Assembly: GCA_945900755.1 (NCBI GenBank)
Contig: CAMDKS010000002.1
Coordinates: forward strand, 62,001-126,000
Direction: 5' to 3'
DNA length: 64,000 bases
Origin: Bdellovibrio sp. ZAP7
GTDB lineage: Bacteria > Bdellovibrionota_B > Oligoflexia > Oligoflexales > RGVZ01
The position numbers and the translations under genes were made by a program. The notes below the pieces were generated by a model. The model was not told the origin of the DNA and did not search any database. It worked only from the letters and a program-made list of their open reading frames with translations. Positions 44,208-53,159 of this stretch are shown in pieces. Each line of letters begins with the position of its first letter. The stretch's first letter is position 1.

Positions 44208-47200
44208 TGAAGCGGATGGTCATTCAAAAAAAGTCTTGGTTATGGGGAGCTCTGTTAATATCCATTCTCGGCGCCGTGATCGCATGTAAAAAACGCGCGG
44301 ACGAACCACTTGGCGCAGCAGGCAGTATCGACACCGCTGGTGAACTAGTGGCGGATCCAAATGCGGTGGGAGCCGCTGCTGTCTCCTGTGATATTCCCGT
44401 GGGCGGCAAAGTTAATAACCGTTGCGCTGAATTGCGTGATCAGCCCTCAATTGTCGAAGGCCCATTTCTCGGAGGCCCGACAGGTACCAAGGCAGATACA
44501 CAAATAGATATTCCGCGAGCCTCTCTTGATTCGTTTTCAATTATCCCAACTGGCGGGCACGCAAGCCCCCTGTTCGGAGCTCTTCCCTTCACCCAAAAAT
44601 TGCTTTTGTTTGAAGAATTCGGCACCGAAAAAATCGTGGCCAATGCCACTCCTGTTCCATTCCCTGTCCTTGTCGACTCCCCAAATCCAGAAACCGACAC
44701 GGAGCACGGATCTCCGATGCATAAGAGCGCACCAGACAAGGTTACGATTGATGCTCTGATCGGAGAGAATGGTCTTAATCCGGCTCCAACCAGACTGGCC
44801 AACACCAGGGCTCAGAATCCTTGGAAAACGCAAATTTGTGGGTACCTAAACCACCCTGCCTGCGCACGCGCTCCCATGCCAGCGGAAGGCCGCCCTCCAG
44901 GCGAAGGCTGGGCGCACCAACGCTGGGACGAATTTTATCCTCAAAGATTAACGAAAACATCCCAAAGCGGTGCTCGCGAAAATCTTGGTGTACGCGACCC
45001 AAAGCAAATGCATAAATATGCAGTTGGCGAATTTGGGCCTGGTGGACTCTACCATAACACCGTCGGCAAACCTGGGTTTAACGGGACAACCAAAGGCATC
45101 AAGCCGCAGTTTCACCCAAACATGCCGGTCCAACATTTCACCAAACTTTGGACCTTTGACGGCACGTTCCCAATGAAACTGGTGATGGCTCGCTACAATG
45201 AGCCAATCTTATTTCGTCACTACAACTTGCTTCCCATCGACGTCAGCCACAACGGCGGCTTTGGCCTCCACACGATCTCGACCCACGAACACAACGGCCA
45301 CAATCCGTCGGAAAGTGACGGCTTCGCCAATGCTTTCTTTTTCCCTGGTCAATTCTATGACTATCACTGGCCTATGGCCGTCGCTGGGCACGACTCGGTA
45401 AACAAAACCGCCACCGATAAGATGATGGGTACTCCATGTGCAGCAGGCGAAACGATGCGACTATCTCACGGAGGCGCACCTACCAATTTTACTTGTGACG
45501 TCTCGGCAGATCCTCTGAAAAAATCTGGACGCATCAACGTGCGCGGCGACTGGCATGAAATCATGTCGTCACACTGGTTCCACGATCACATGATAGATTT
45601 CACGTCTAAGAATGTTTACAAAGGCAATGCAGCTTCCATGAATTACTATTCGTCAATCGACCGCGGTAACGAGTCCCTGAACGATGGCGTCAATTTAAGG
45701 CTACCAAGTGGAAGTGCTTTACCTTGGGGTAACCGCGACTACGACGTCAACCTGTCTATCGGCGATAAGGCTTGGGACCAAGACGGCCAACTTTGGTTTA
45801 ATCCATTTGACCAAGACGGTTTTCTTGGTGACAACATGGTAGTAAACTTGACGTGGAAACCTACTATGGACGTACGAGCTCGCAGGTACCGCTTCAGGAC
45901 TCTGAACGCAGCTGTAGCTCGGTATTTTAAATTGGCGATTGTTCGTAAAGTGGCGGGCACAACTGGCTCTCTAAAAGGCCCAGCAGGCTCAGGAGAGTCC
46001 TTTGAGCCTGTCGTCTTTCACCTGATCGCCAATGACGGAAACCTCATGACCCACTCTGTGGCATTGGACGGCACTTTGGGCACCATGAAAGGCACACTTC
46101 CAACTCAAAGCATCGCTGAACGTTACGACTTTATCATCGATTTCGCAGCCAACGGAATGGTCCCTGGTGATCAAGTATTTATGATCAACACCCTTGAACA
46201 CACGTCAGGAAAACTCCCAAACCGAGAAATCCCACTGGCGAGCATTCTTGACGGCAGTTACGCACCAACGATTGTCGCGAGCAATTGGACGGGCGGCGAT
46301 CCAGGTGTTGGCAAGTTTCTCCGCTTTGATATCAAGCCTTGTGTGAATGCAGCGAACGCTGCGATTCCTTGCGTGGATCCAAGCTTGAATCCTGCAAAAT
46401 ATGTTGAAGGCAATAAAAATGGCGCAGGCGGAACGGCTCTAACCATGATCCCACAACCAGCCATTTCCGCTGCTGAATTAGCTAGTGCAAAACACCATAC
46501 CTTTGATTTCGTAAGGTCTGGCGCCACAGAAAAAACCCCGTGGAGTGTTATTACAGATGGCGTCAAAGCACACGGAGCAGACATGCGCCGGATTTCAAAC
46601 GCTTCCAACTTAGCGGACGTCGATGCTGCCGGCTTGGGAAAAGTTCAGATCTGGCACATCTCCAACACGAGTGGCGGTTGGAGCCATCCTGTGCACGTGC
46701 ACTTTGAGGAAGGACGAGTTTTGACTCGCGGTGGCAAAGCACCACCGATCTGGGAAAAATACGCTCGTAAAGATATGTACCGTGTAGGACCAGAGGCCGA
46801 CTCCACCAATGAAGTGACGATGGCGATTCGGATTCGTGAGTTTGCAGGATCCTACATGGAACACTGTCACAACACCACGCACGAAGACAACTCCATGCTA
46901 GTGCGCTGGGACAGTGAAAAACCTGGTCAGACCATGATGATGCCCACACCTTCTCCGACTTGGTACGGGGTCAACTTCGCAAATTCTGTGGCTGAAACCA
47001 CCTTCAGAAATGGCAAAGCTAGCCTGATGAAAACCAGCTTTGTCAGCCTAGGCGGCGTCATTGCACCTGGTCAAGTGATGGCGGTTCAAGGGGTCGGGTC
47101 AAATTGCTCGTTCACCGCGACCATGCGAGACGACGGTAACTTCGTCGTTGCTCGTGGAGGCGTGGGAATGTTCCAAAGTAACACCACGACAAAAGCCGCA

Positions 47201-47398
47201 GGTGGCCGTGCAAAATTCCTTTTAAACGGTAGCTTGGCTGTCCTCAAAGCAGACCTTACAACCGTGGCTTGGCAGTCGGGCGCACGCGGTGGAGCCGACA
47301 AACTCGTGCTTGATGGCGACGGTCGATTCTCAGTCAAAGGCAAGCTTGGCGCTGTACTTTGGCAGGGAACTGCACCAGTGGCAGGCTGTAAAAAGTAA
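44207..47398 (+). CDS. Large multicopper oxidase lipoprotein with lectin-like C-terminus
   Basis: A 1063-residue outer-membrane or periplasmic lipoprotein (lipobox AVIACKK). The four copper-ligand motifs are present: HEHNGH near residue 360, HWFHDH at about 456-461, HPVHVH at about 827-832 and HCHNTTHEDNSM near 886-897, including type 1 Cys and axial Met. Three cupredoxin-like domains are spread over about 900 residues, much longer than laccases or CueO and in the range of manganese oxidases. Residues about 945-1060 contain three repeats (DDGNFVVARG, NGSLAVLKAD, GDGRFSVKGK), each followed by a (W/F)QS or WQG end, like bulb-type mannose lectins. An AGGAGGGG site precedes the ATG. A strong terminator follows. 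The substrate is unknown. Confidence 0.9.
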   Translation: MKRMVIQKKSWLWGALLISILGAVIACKKRADEPLGAAGSIDTAGELVADPNAVGAAAVSCDIPVGGKVNNRCAELRDQPSIVEGPFLGGPTGTKADTQIDIPRASLDSFSIIPTGGHASPLFGALPFTQKLLLFEEFGTEKIVANATPVPFPVLVDSPNPETDTEHGSPMHKSAPDKVTIDALIGENGLNPAPTRLANTRAQNPWKTQICGYLNHPACARAPMPAEGRPPGEGWAHQRWDEFYPQRLTKTSQSGARENLGVRDPKQMHKYAVGEFGPGGLYHNTVGKPGFNGTTKGIKPQFHPNMPVQHFTKLWTFDGTFPMKLVMARYNEPILFRHYNLLPIDVSHNGGFGLHTISTHEHNGHNPSESDGFANAFFFPGQFYDYHWPMAVAGHDSVNKTATDKMMGTPCAAGETMRLSHGGAPTNFTCDVSADPLKKSGRINVRGDWHEIMSSHWFHDHMIDFTSKNVYKGNAASMNYYSSIDRGNESLNDGVNLRLPSGSALPWGNRDYDVNLSIGDKAWDQDGQLWFNPFDQDGFLGDNMVVNLTWKPTMDVRARRYRFRTLNAAVARYFKLAIVRKVAGTTGSLKGPAGSGESFEPVVFHLIANDGNLMTHSVALDGTLGTMKGTLPTQSIAERYDFIIDFAANGMVPGDQVFMINTLEHTSGKLPNREIPLASILDGSYAPTIVASNWTGGDPGVGKFLRFDIKPCVNAANAAIPCVDPSLNPAKYVEGNKNGAGGTALTMIPQPAISAAELASAKHHTFDFVRSGATEKTPWSVITDGVKAHGADMRRISNASNLADVDAAGLGKVQIWHISNTSGGWSHPVHVHFEEGRVLTRGGKAPPIWEKYARKDMYRVGPEADSTNEVTMAIRIREFAGSYMEHCHNTTHEDNSMLVRWDSEKPGQTMMMPTPSPTWYGVNFANSVAETTFRNGKASLMKTSFVSLGGVIAPGQVMAVQGVGSNCSFTATMRDDGNFVVARGGVGMFQSNTTTKAAGGRAKFLLNGSLAVLKADLTTVAWQSGARGGADKLVLDGDGRFSVKGKLGAVLWQGTAPVAGCKK

Positions 47399-47440
47399 AC
47401 TTCGTTCTTGACGCTTAGTTCACGGTAAACGAACCACAGA

Positions 47441-47478
47441 GCCCGCAACCATGCATTTGGTTGCGGGCTTTTATTTTT
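47441..47478 (+). terminator. Rho-independent terminator after the multicopper oxidase
   Basis: GCCCGCAACC (47441-47450) pairs perfectly with GGTTGCGGGC (47459-47468) across an 8-base loop, and TTTTATTTTT follows. It begins 43 bases after the oxidase stop, ending the Sco-oxidase transcript. Confidence 0.93.
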
Positions 47479-47543
47479 AGTAGAACTGCTGTAATTTAAA
47501 GATGCAAGACCGAAGGCGCCTTGCATTTAGGCACCGATTGTGA

Positions 47544-47593
47544 TTACATGGATGTGTGTAAATTTGAGGTGATATTAACACACGGCCATGTAA
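47544..47593. promoter_or_regulatory. 16-bp inverted repeat upstream of AAA ATPase
   Basis: TTACATGGATGTGTGT (47544-47559) and ACACACGGCCATGTAA (47578-47593) are inverted copies with two mismatches and an 18-base spacer, ending 17 bases before the ATPase start. It may be an operator, or, since A-runs follow, a hairpin that masks the ribosome site. The other DUF4143 ATPase also has an inverted repeat upstream, of different sequence. Confidence 0.5.
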
Positions 47594-47609
47594 AAAAAAT
47601 TGGATATTT

Positions 47610-48986
47610 ATGAAGAGAGAGTTAATTAATCAGTTGATTCAATGGGTTGAACTCCCTGGTCGCAAACCCCTAATCCTTAGAGGCGCGCGCCAAATTGGTA
47701 AATCGACTGCGGTTCGTATGCTCGCACAGGCAACGGGGCGAAAGCTCGTCGAAATTAATTTGGAGCGGAATGTCGCTCTTGATTCAATATTTGCAACTTA
47801 TGATTTGAAAAAAATCATTTCTGCAATCGAAGCAGTAACGCGAACGTCACTGCCAGATGACAACTCACTGCTGTTTCTAGACGAGATTCAAGCGACGCCA
47901 AGTGCTATCTCCGCGCTTCGATACTTTTACGAAGACCGACCAAACCTTGCCGTTATTGCGGCTGGTTCGCTACTTGAACAGGTATTGGGCCAAAAGCCGC
48001 TAGAAATTCCAGTTGGTCGAATTCAATATCTTTACGCAGGACCCCTTTCGTTTGAGGAATTTGTTGGAACGAAAGGCGAGGGCTATTTTCTCGATAGAAT
48101 TCGAAATTTTGAGCTCGGACATGAATGGCCGGAAGCGCTTCATGCACATGGACTGGAGCTTGTAAAAGAGTTTCTACTTGTTGGAGGAATGCCTGGCGCA
48201 TTGCATCAATATTTGACTCACTCAGATGGAGGTAATTTAGCCAGTCTTGCGCTTCAGAGTATTATTGATACGTTCAAAGATGATTTTGCAAAGTACTCTT
48301 CAAGACAAATACTCATTCCTGTTCTTCAGCAAGTGTATGATCAGGCACCGCGCAATTTGGCTAAGCCACTTATATATAAAGAAATTGTACCTAATGTGCG
48401 TCACGAATATATTAAAGACGCAGTAAATTTATTGGCGTCTGCCCGAGTTATGACGTTAGCAAAGCAAAACGATTGCAATGGAATTCCAATTGCGGCAGGG
48501 CGTCGAGAAAAATCTCCAAAATTATTTTGGTTGGATGTCGCACTGGTGAATCGAATGCTAAATCTTGACTCTTCTTGGCTAACATCAGATATAAACTTGA
48601 TTCATGCCGGACCCATTGCAGAACAATTTATCGCTCAGCATCTTTTTTACTGGCATGGCAGTTTTGTTCCTCCAAGTCTTAATTATTGGAGTCGAGATGG
48701 GAAATCAGCGTCTGCTGAAGTTGATTTTGCGGTTCAATACGAAGGGGCAATTATTCCGATTGAGGTGAAATCTGGAGCCTCAGGGTCTCTTCGTTCATTG
48801 CATCAATACTTGGCGACCAAGTCTCCCCCGTTTGGAATTCGGTTTGACGGTGGCCTTCCCCACGTCATGCCCATCGATCATCAGGTCCGGATCAACGAAA
48901 AAAACAGCATTCAATTGAAAGCCAGAGTTGCCTCTTTACCGATTTATATGGTGGGCCAGCTTAAACGAATTTTGGCTAAGATGTGA
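47610..48986 (+). CDS. AAA ATPase with DUF4143 / nuclease-like C-terminus
   Basis: A 458-residue AAA_14/DUF4143 protein. Walker A is LRGARQIGKSTAVRMLA near residues 19-35; Walker B is LLFLDEIQATP, followed by LAVIAAGSLLE as a sensor region. The C-terminal part has SAEVDFAVQYEGAIIPIEVKSG, the D...ExK arrangement of a PD-(D/E)XK-like fold (residues split here: AEVDFAV, then IPIEVKSG). It is longer than and only distantly similar to the homologue at 1863. It stands alone behind a long inverted repeat. Function unknown. Confidence 0.86.
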   Translation: MKRELINQLIQWVELPGRKPLILRGARQIGKSTAVRMLAQATGRKLVEINLERNVALDSIFATYDLKKIISAIEAVTRTSLPDDNSLLFLDEIQATPSAISALRYFYEDRPNLAVIAAGSLLEQVLGQKPLEIPVGRIQYLYAGPLSFEEFVGTKGEGYFLDRIRNFELGHEWPEALHAHGLELVKEFLLVGGMPGALHQYLTHSDGGNLASLALQSIIDTFKDDFAKYSSRQILIPVLQQVYDQAPRNLAKPLIYKEIVPNVRHEYIKDAVNLLASARVMTLAKQNDCNGIPIAAGRREKSPKLFWLDVALVNRMLNLDSSWLTSDINLIHAGPIAEQFIAQHLFYWHGSFVPPSLNYWSRDGKSASAEVDFAVQYEGAIIPIEVKSGASGSLRSLHQYLATKSPPFGIRFDGGLPHVMPIDHQVRINEKNSIQLKARVASLPIYMVGQLKRILAKM

Positions 48987-49125
48987 CTGTGAGAACTTGC
49001 CAAGGAATTGAACATCACGCCATAAAATTTGAGATTTGACCATGAGCATGCCGGCACAAGATAATCAAGCAACGGGAAAAGATGCAAAAAATCGAGTGAG
49101 TCATGCAAAAGATTGAGCGGGCGAT

Positions 49126-50025
49126 ATGACCTTTGAAAATAACTTTGTCAACTGGGTCCACGCGACCATGCCCACCACAGCCAAGGCATTACTTCCCAAT
49201 GGCGACGACGCAGCATTGCTGTCTTCGAGCCCTAGGGGCACTCTGGTGGCCACGGATATGCTTCTTGATGGCACGCACTTTGTCGTCGGCCAAACACCTC
49301 CAGAGCTCATTGGCCGCAAATCCGTGGCCGTTAATTTTAGCGATATCGCCGCCATGGGAGGCACGCCCGATAGTATTTTTATATCTCTTGCGGTCCCCCA
49401 CTCTACCTGTCCTAAATGGCTTGAACGGGTCATGAATGGGGCAGCAGAAATGGCACGAGAATTTAATTGCGGCATCGACGGCGGTGACACTAATTCTTGG
49501 AATGGACCCTTTGCGATCAATGTGTGCGTGGTTGGTCGGCCCCATTGGCGCGGGCCTGCGAGTCGCTTGGGGGCCAAGGAAAAAGATGTGGTTATGGTTA
49601 GTGGCAGAAGGCTGGGCGATACGCTGGCGTCAGAACATCATTTGAATTTTACACCCCGCATCAAAGAAGCCCAGTGGCTACTCGATCATTTTGAAATTCA
49701 TTCCATGATGGACCTGTCCGACGGCCTCGCCTCGGATGCACCACGGCTCGCAAAAGCTAGTGCCGTCAAAATTGTACTCGAAGTGGAAAAAATAATTCCC
49801 TCGCCATGGGACGCGAAAGATCTTCGTTCAGCGCTCTGTGATGGCGAAGATTTTGAATTGCTTTTTACCTGTAGCCACGCCAACGCAGTCGAAATCGAAC
49901 ATAACTTTCCTTGGTCTTGCGGTATTCGCCGAATTGGCACCGTGGAAAAAGGCGAAGGAGTTTACCTTCTTCACCCTAAACAAACGGAAGCCCAGCTCTT
50001 AGACCTGCACGGCTACGAGCACTAA
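49126..50025 (+). CDS. thiL: Thiamine-monophosphate kinase
   Basis: Phosphorylates thiamine monophosphate to the active diphosphate. Family motifs: LLPNGDDAALL, VATDMLLDGTHF, RKSVAVNFSDIAAMGGTPD, GGDTNSWNGP, VSGRRLGDTLAS, MMDLSDGLASDAPRLAKAS and CDGEDFELLFTC. Length 299 is slightly short, mainly through a brief N-terminus and small loops. No other thiamine gene is nearby. The ATG at 49126 has only a weak GAGCGGG site. Confidence 0.94.
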   Translation: MTFENNFVNWVHATMPTTAKALLPNGDDAALLSSSPRGTLVATDMLLDGTHFVVGQTPPELIGRKSVAVNFSDIAAMGGTPDSIFISLAVPHSTCPKWLERVMNGAAEMAREFNCGIDGGDTNSWNGPFAINVCVVGRPHWRGPASRLGAKEKDVVMVSGRRLGDTLASEHHLNFTPRIKEAQWLLDHFEIHSMMDLSDGLASDAPRLAKASAVKIVLEVEKIIPSPWDAKDLRSALCDGEDFELLFTCSHANAVEIEHNFPWSCGIRRIGTVEKGEGVYLLHPKQTEAQLLDLHGYEH

Positions 50026-50036
50026 AAAGATTCTGG

Positions 50037-50192
50037 TGAAAAAGGCCGAACTCTGCGTTGTTCGTCGCGGAAAAGTGCTCATTTACAGTAGTAAACTCCG
50101 CTTTTGCCGCTCCTCTCGCCTTGATTTCGACCATTTTGAGCAGAATCTTGGATTCGCATGAAAAAGGCCGAACTCTGCGTTGTTCGTCGCGG
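50037..50192. repeat. Two direct copies of a 34-bp element
   Basis: TGAAAAAGGCCGAACTCTGC and the 14 bases after it occur at 50037-50070 and identically at 50159-50192, 122 bases apart. Both lie in the non-coding stretch after thiL. The element contains GTTGTTCGTCGCGG. No strong hairpin is seen. It could be a short dispersed repeat family or a duplication scar. Confidence 0.9.
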
Positions 50193-50305
50193 CAAAATGA
50201 GTCTCCATAAAATATTTTATGGAGCGTTACAGTGTGACTCGGTGTACAATCATTAGAGTACCACTTACATTTAGCGTTTAGGCCACAAAAGGAACGAACC
50301 AAACC

Positions 50306-51586
50306 ATGGATAAATCCGCAAATACGCTTGTAAGAGCTTCGAACCATAGTCCAACAAAAAATGTTATGACCCTTTTTTTAGGATCCTTCATCGTGTTTGG
50401 ATGCCTCACAGGTCTATCTAGTTGTCAGACGATAAAGAGGACGAAGTCCCGAATCAGCGCTGTGAAGAACAAGGCTCCGGCCGGCGACGCCAAGGCCGGC
50501 AAAAAAGCGCCGCCTAGTGATAGCGACTCATCTGGGCCTGGCGCTGCGGCCATAAAGTCAAATTCCATTATCGACTCAGACTTTGTTCTATCAAATACCA
50601 TGACAGGTCTGGTCCTTAGTGCAAAAGCGCCACCGTTTGCAGATGTTACTTCAGGAAGCATATTGATTCCCATGTGTCCAACGGAAAATGCAAGTTGCCT
50701 CACCCCATCCATTTATGTTTTTAATCCTGATTCACGCAGCATTACCCATATTATCACCGCAAGCTCTCCGTTTATTCCTTATGCCGCCGATCCTGACTCG
50801 ACCGTAGTTGGAATTGCCCCCGAGGGTACAACCAATAAGCTTTCATACTTAGCGACGGATTTATATACATTACTGCAAACTGATGCCTCGCAAGATCCAG
50901 CCTTGCCAAGTTCAGCGGATGGAAACCCCTTGCCAATTTTGGTCACTGTAAATGTCACGTCAACAGGTGTAAATGCAACGAATGGGCGGCCAATGACCTG
51001 TAAACATACCGAGTCTATGTGCTACATACCTGAGGTTTCCGGATGTGGAGCACAAACGGCCGCCCTACGCTCGTTTAGTCCAAAGGCCACTTACCTCAGC
51101 TATTGTAAGGCTTATCCTGCGTCTAAAAGAGTCCTAGGATTTACGCCCGAAAACGAAATCATTTACTCGAACGCTTCGGCCACCGAAAACACGATCACCT
51201 TTGAACCCCTGCCGCCCGTAGTCGGAAACGAGTCCACAGACGGTATTGCTGTCGCTGAAACTAAGCTGTCAATTCTAGGGTCAACGGGATCCGTGGATAC
51301 GTTTTCTTTTGTCGACGATGGTCAGTCGCTTGTATTTGTCTTCTCCGCGATTGGCGACAAAAACAGCTGGACGGTGGTTCGTGCCCGAGAAAAAATCATT
51401 GCAGGGAATATTCCCTTGGAATTTCCTATGACGGGCCGTGGCTCTTATTTTGCGACCTATAATGGAAGTATTGTCGAGGTCCGACCGTCATCGGCCGCAA
51501 AGCCGCCAGAGATATATATACTATCTTCCGACAAAATATATTCGCAATTGACGGACAACTCGATGGACAACAGTATAAACGAATGA
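50306..51586 (+). CDS. Lipoprotein of unknown function
   Basis: No family is recognised in this 426-residue protein. It starts at an ATG behind AAAGGAACG, with a signal segment (MTLFLGSFIVFG) ending in a lipobox-like GLSSC. A basic Lys/Arg/Gly/Pro/Ser-rich linker (about residues 42-78) follows, then a beta-rich domain with paired cysteines (PMCPTENASCLTP, MTCKHTESMCYIP) and strands such as SIYVFNPDSRSITHI and GSIVEVRPSSAAKPPEIYIL that might form a propeller-like fold. It is convergent with der. A start at 50366 is possible. Confidence 0.65.
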   Translation: MDKSANTLVRASNHSPTKNVMTLFLGSFIVFGCLTGLSSCQTIKRTKSRISAVKNKAPAGDAKAGKKAPPSDSDSSGPGAAAIKSNSIIDSDFVLSNTMTGLVLSAKAPPFADVTSGSILIPMCPTENASCLTPSIYVFNPDSRSITHIITASSPFIPYAADPDSTVVGIAPEGTTNKLSYLATDLYTLLQTDASQDPALPSSADGNPLPILVTVNVTSTGVNATNGRPMTCKHTESMCYIPEVSGCGAQTAALRSFSPKATYLSYCKAYPASKRVLGFTPENEIIYSNASATENTITFEPLPPVVGNESTDGIAVAETKLSILGSTGSVDTFSFVDDGQSLVFVFSAIGDKNSWTVVRAREKIIAGNIPLEFPMTGRGSYFATYNGSIVEVRPSSAAKPPEIYILSSDKIYSQLTDNSMDNSINE

Positions 51587-51611
51587 TTCAAGATAGAAAA
51601 ATTCGTTAGAC

Positions 51612-53159
51612 TTAGACCGTCGGCAAATCGTCTAGTGAGGCATCGACTTCAAACTCATAGCCTTGAGCCTGCAAGAGATCGAAATCTGGCAGATCATCTC
51701 CCGTCCAACTAATCGGCTTAAGGTCAGCGGGATTGCGCTTGCGTGAGCCCGGATCGTATTGGCGAGACATGTGCGTGATTTCTTCTTGTTTTCGTTTTTT
51801 CTGATCTTCTTTACTTCGGAAAATCAATTTAATCGGAACATCATGAAAACCCAATTCGTCGCGGAAACGATTTAACATATAGCGTTTATATCCTTCTTGA
51901 ATATCGCGAGCGACGTTCGAGAAGATAAGGAATGTTGGGGGAGCTGCTCGCACCTGAGTGGCGTAGTAGAATTTTACTCGCTTACTGGTACTTCTAATAA
52001 GTGCAGGTGTGTGATCATGGGCCATTTTATGAAGGGAATGATTGACGGTTCTAGTTTCTGCGCGTTTTTCATATTGGCTCTGGATCGATTCCACGAGCTG
52101 CATGATGTTGTGAATACGTTGATTTTCCAAACAAGAGACGTAAAGCACCGGCACCCAAGAAAGCAGCTTCATTTTATGACGCATAAATTCGGTGTATTCT
52201 TTGGCCGTATTCGTCGTCTTGTTCTCAACTAGATCCCATTTGTTTACAATAATGGCGAGGGCCTTATACTGCTCTGCGGCTAAAGCGGCGATTCGCGCAT
52301 CTTGATCCGTGAGCATCTGAGTGGCATCAATCACCAAGAGCACAATTTCCGCACGTTCAATCGCCTGCATGCTGCGCATCACGCTGAGAGATTCTATTTT
52401 GCAGTCGATCCGACTACGGCGACGAATCCCAGCGGTATCAACCAAGACAAAGCTTTTGTTGTTATAGACAAGTGGGGTGTCTATGGAGTCGCGAGTAGTG
52501 CCGGCGATATCGCTGACGATACTGCGCTCTTCGCCGATTAGTCGATTGAGAATGGACGACTTGCCGGCATTCGGGCGGCCGACGATGGCGATGCGAGTGC
52601 CATTAATGGCTATATGACGCTTGTCGGCGTGAAGTTCCTCGGTGGCTTTGAAACGAGCTTCAATTTCTTCTAAGAGTTCATCCATGCCGCGCATGTGGGC
52701 GGCTGAAGTCATCATGAATTTGTCGACACCTAAACTGTAGAAGTCAAAAACTCGATCTTCATGCTGAGTAACGTCGACTTTGTTAACCACATAGATAACC
52801 GATTTTTTAGTTTTAGCCAAATGGCGCACAAGCTGTTCGTCGTGAGGATGAAGACCAGATTTTCCGTCGAGTACGAGAACCACTAAATCGGCTTCGGCAA
52901 TGGCGAGTTCCGTTTGTTGCCAAACAATATTTTCTGCAAACGGCTGATAGTAGACGCCCTCAGTTTCAAATCCACCAGTATCAACGAGCAAAAATCCGCG
53001 CTCACGCATATCATCAAAATAGACAGTCCCGTACAGACGATCACGAGTCACGCCTGGGCGGTCATCGACTAGAGCATTACGGGTTCTTGTCAGGCCATTA
53101 AAGAGTGTTGATTTTCCAACATTTGGACGACCAACAATTGCCACTGTACCTTGAATCAT
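51612..53159 (-). CDS. der: Ribosome-assembly GTPase Der (EngA)
   Basis: Two tandem GTPase domains needed for 50S subunit maturation. Domain 1 has GRPNVGKSTLF, DTGG and NKVD; domain 2 has GRPNAGKSSIL, DTAG and NKWD. The KH-like C-terminal domain follows (RVKFYYATQVRAAPPTFLIFSN). Length 515 exceeds the usual 440-490 because of a charged C-terminal tail after VPIKLIFRSKED. The start overlaps the rnc stop by four bases (ATGA), so rnc-der are translationally coupled. Confidence 0.96.
   Translation of the reverse strand: MIQGTVAIVGRPNVGKSTLFNGLTRTRNALVDDRPGVTRDRLYGTVYFDDMRERGFLLVDTGGFETEGVYYQPFAENIVWQQTELAIAEADLVVLVLDGKSGLHPHDEQLVRHLAKTKKSVIYVVNKVDVTQHEDRVFDFYSLGVDKFMMTSAAHMRGMDELLEEIEARFKATEELHADKRHIAINGTRIAIVGRPNAGKSSILNRLIGEERSIVSDIAGTTRDSIDTPLVYNNKSFVLVDTAGIRRRSRIDCKIESLSVMRSMQAIERAEIVLLVIDATQMLTDQDARIAALAAEQYKALAIIVNKWDLVENKTTNTAKEYTEFMRHKMKLLSWVPVLYVSCLENQRIHNIMQLVESIQSQYEKRAETRTVNHSLHKMAHDHTPALIRSTSKRVKFYYATQVRAAPPTFLIFSNVARDIQEGYKRYMLNRFRDELGFHDVPIKLIFRSKEDQKKRKQEEITHMSRQYDPGSRKRNPADLKPISWTGDDLPDFDLLQAQGYEFEVDASLDDLPTV

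Noticed and set aside
49042-49116. 24-codon open frame just before thiL
   Set aside because: No clear ribosome site, no recognisable leader-peptide feature and no attenuator hairpin after it.
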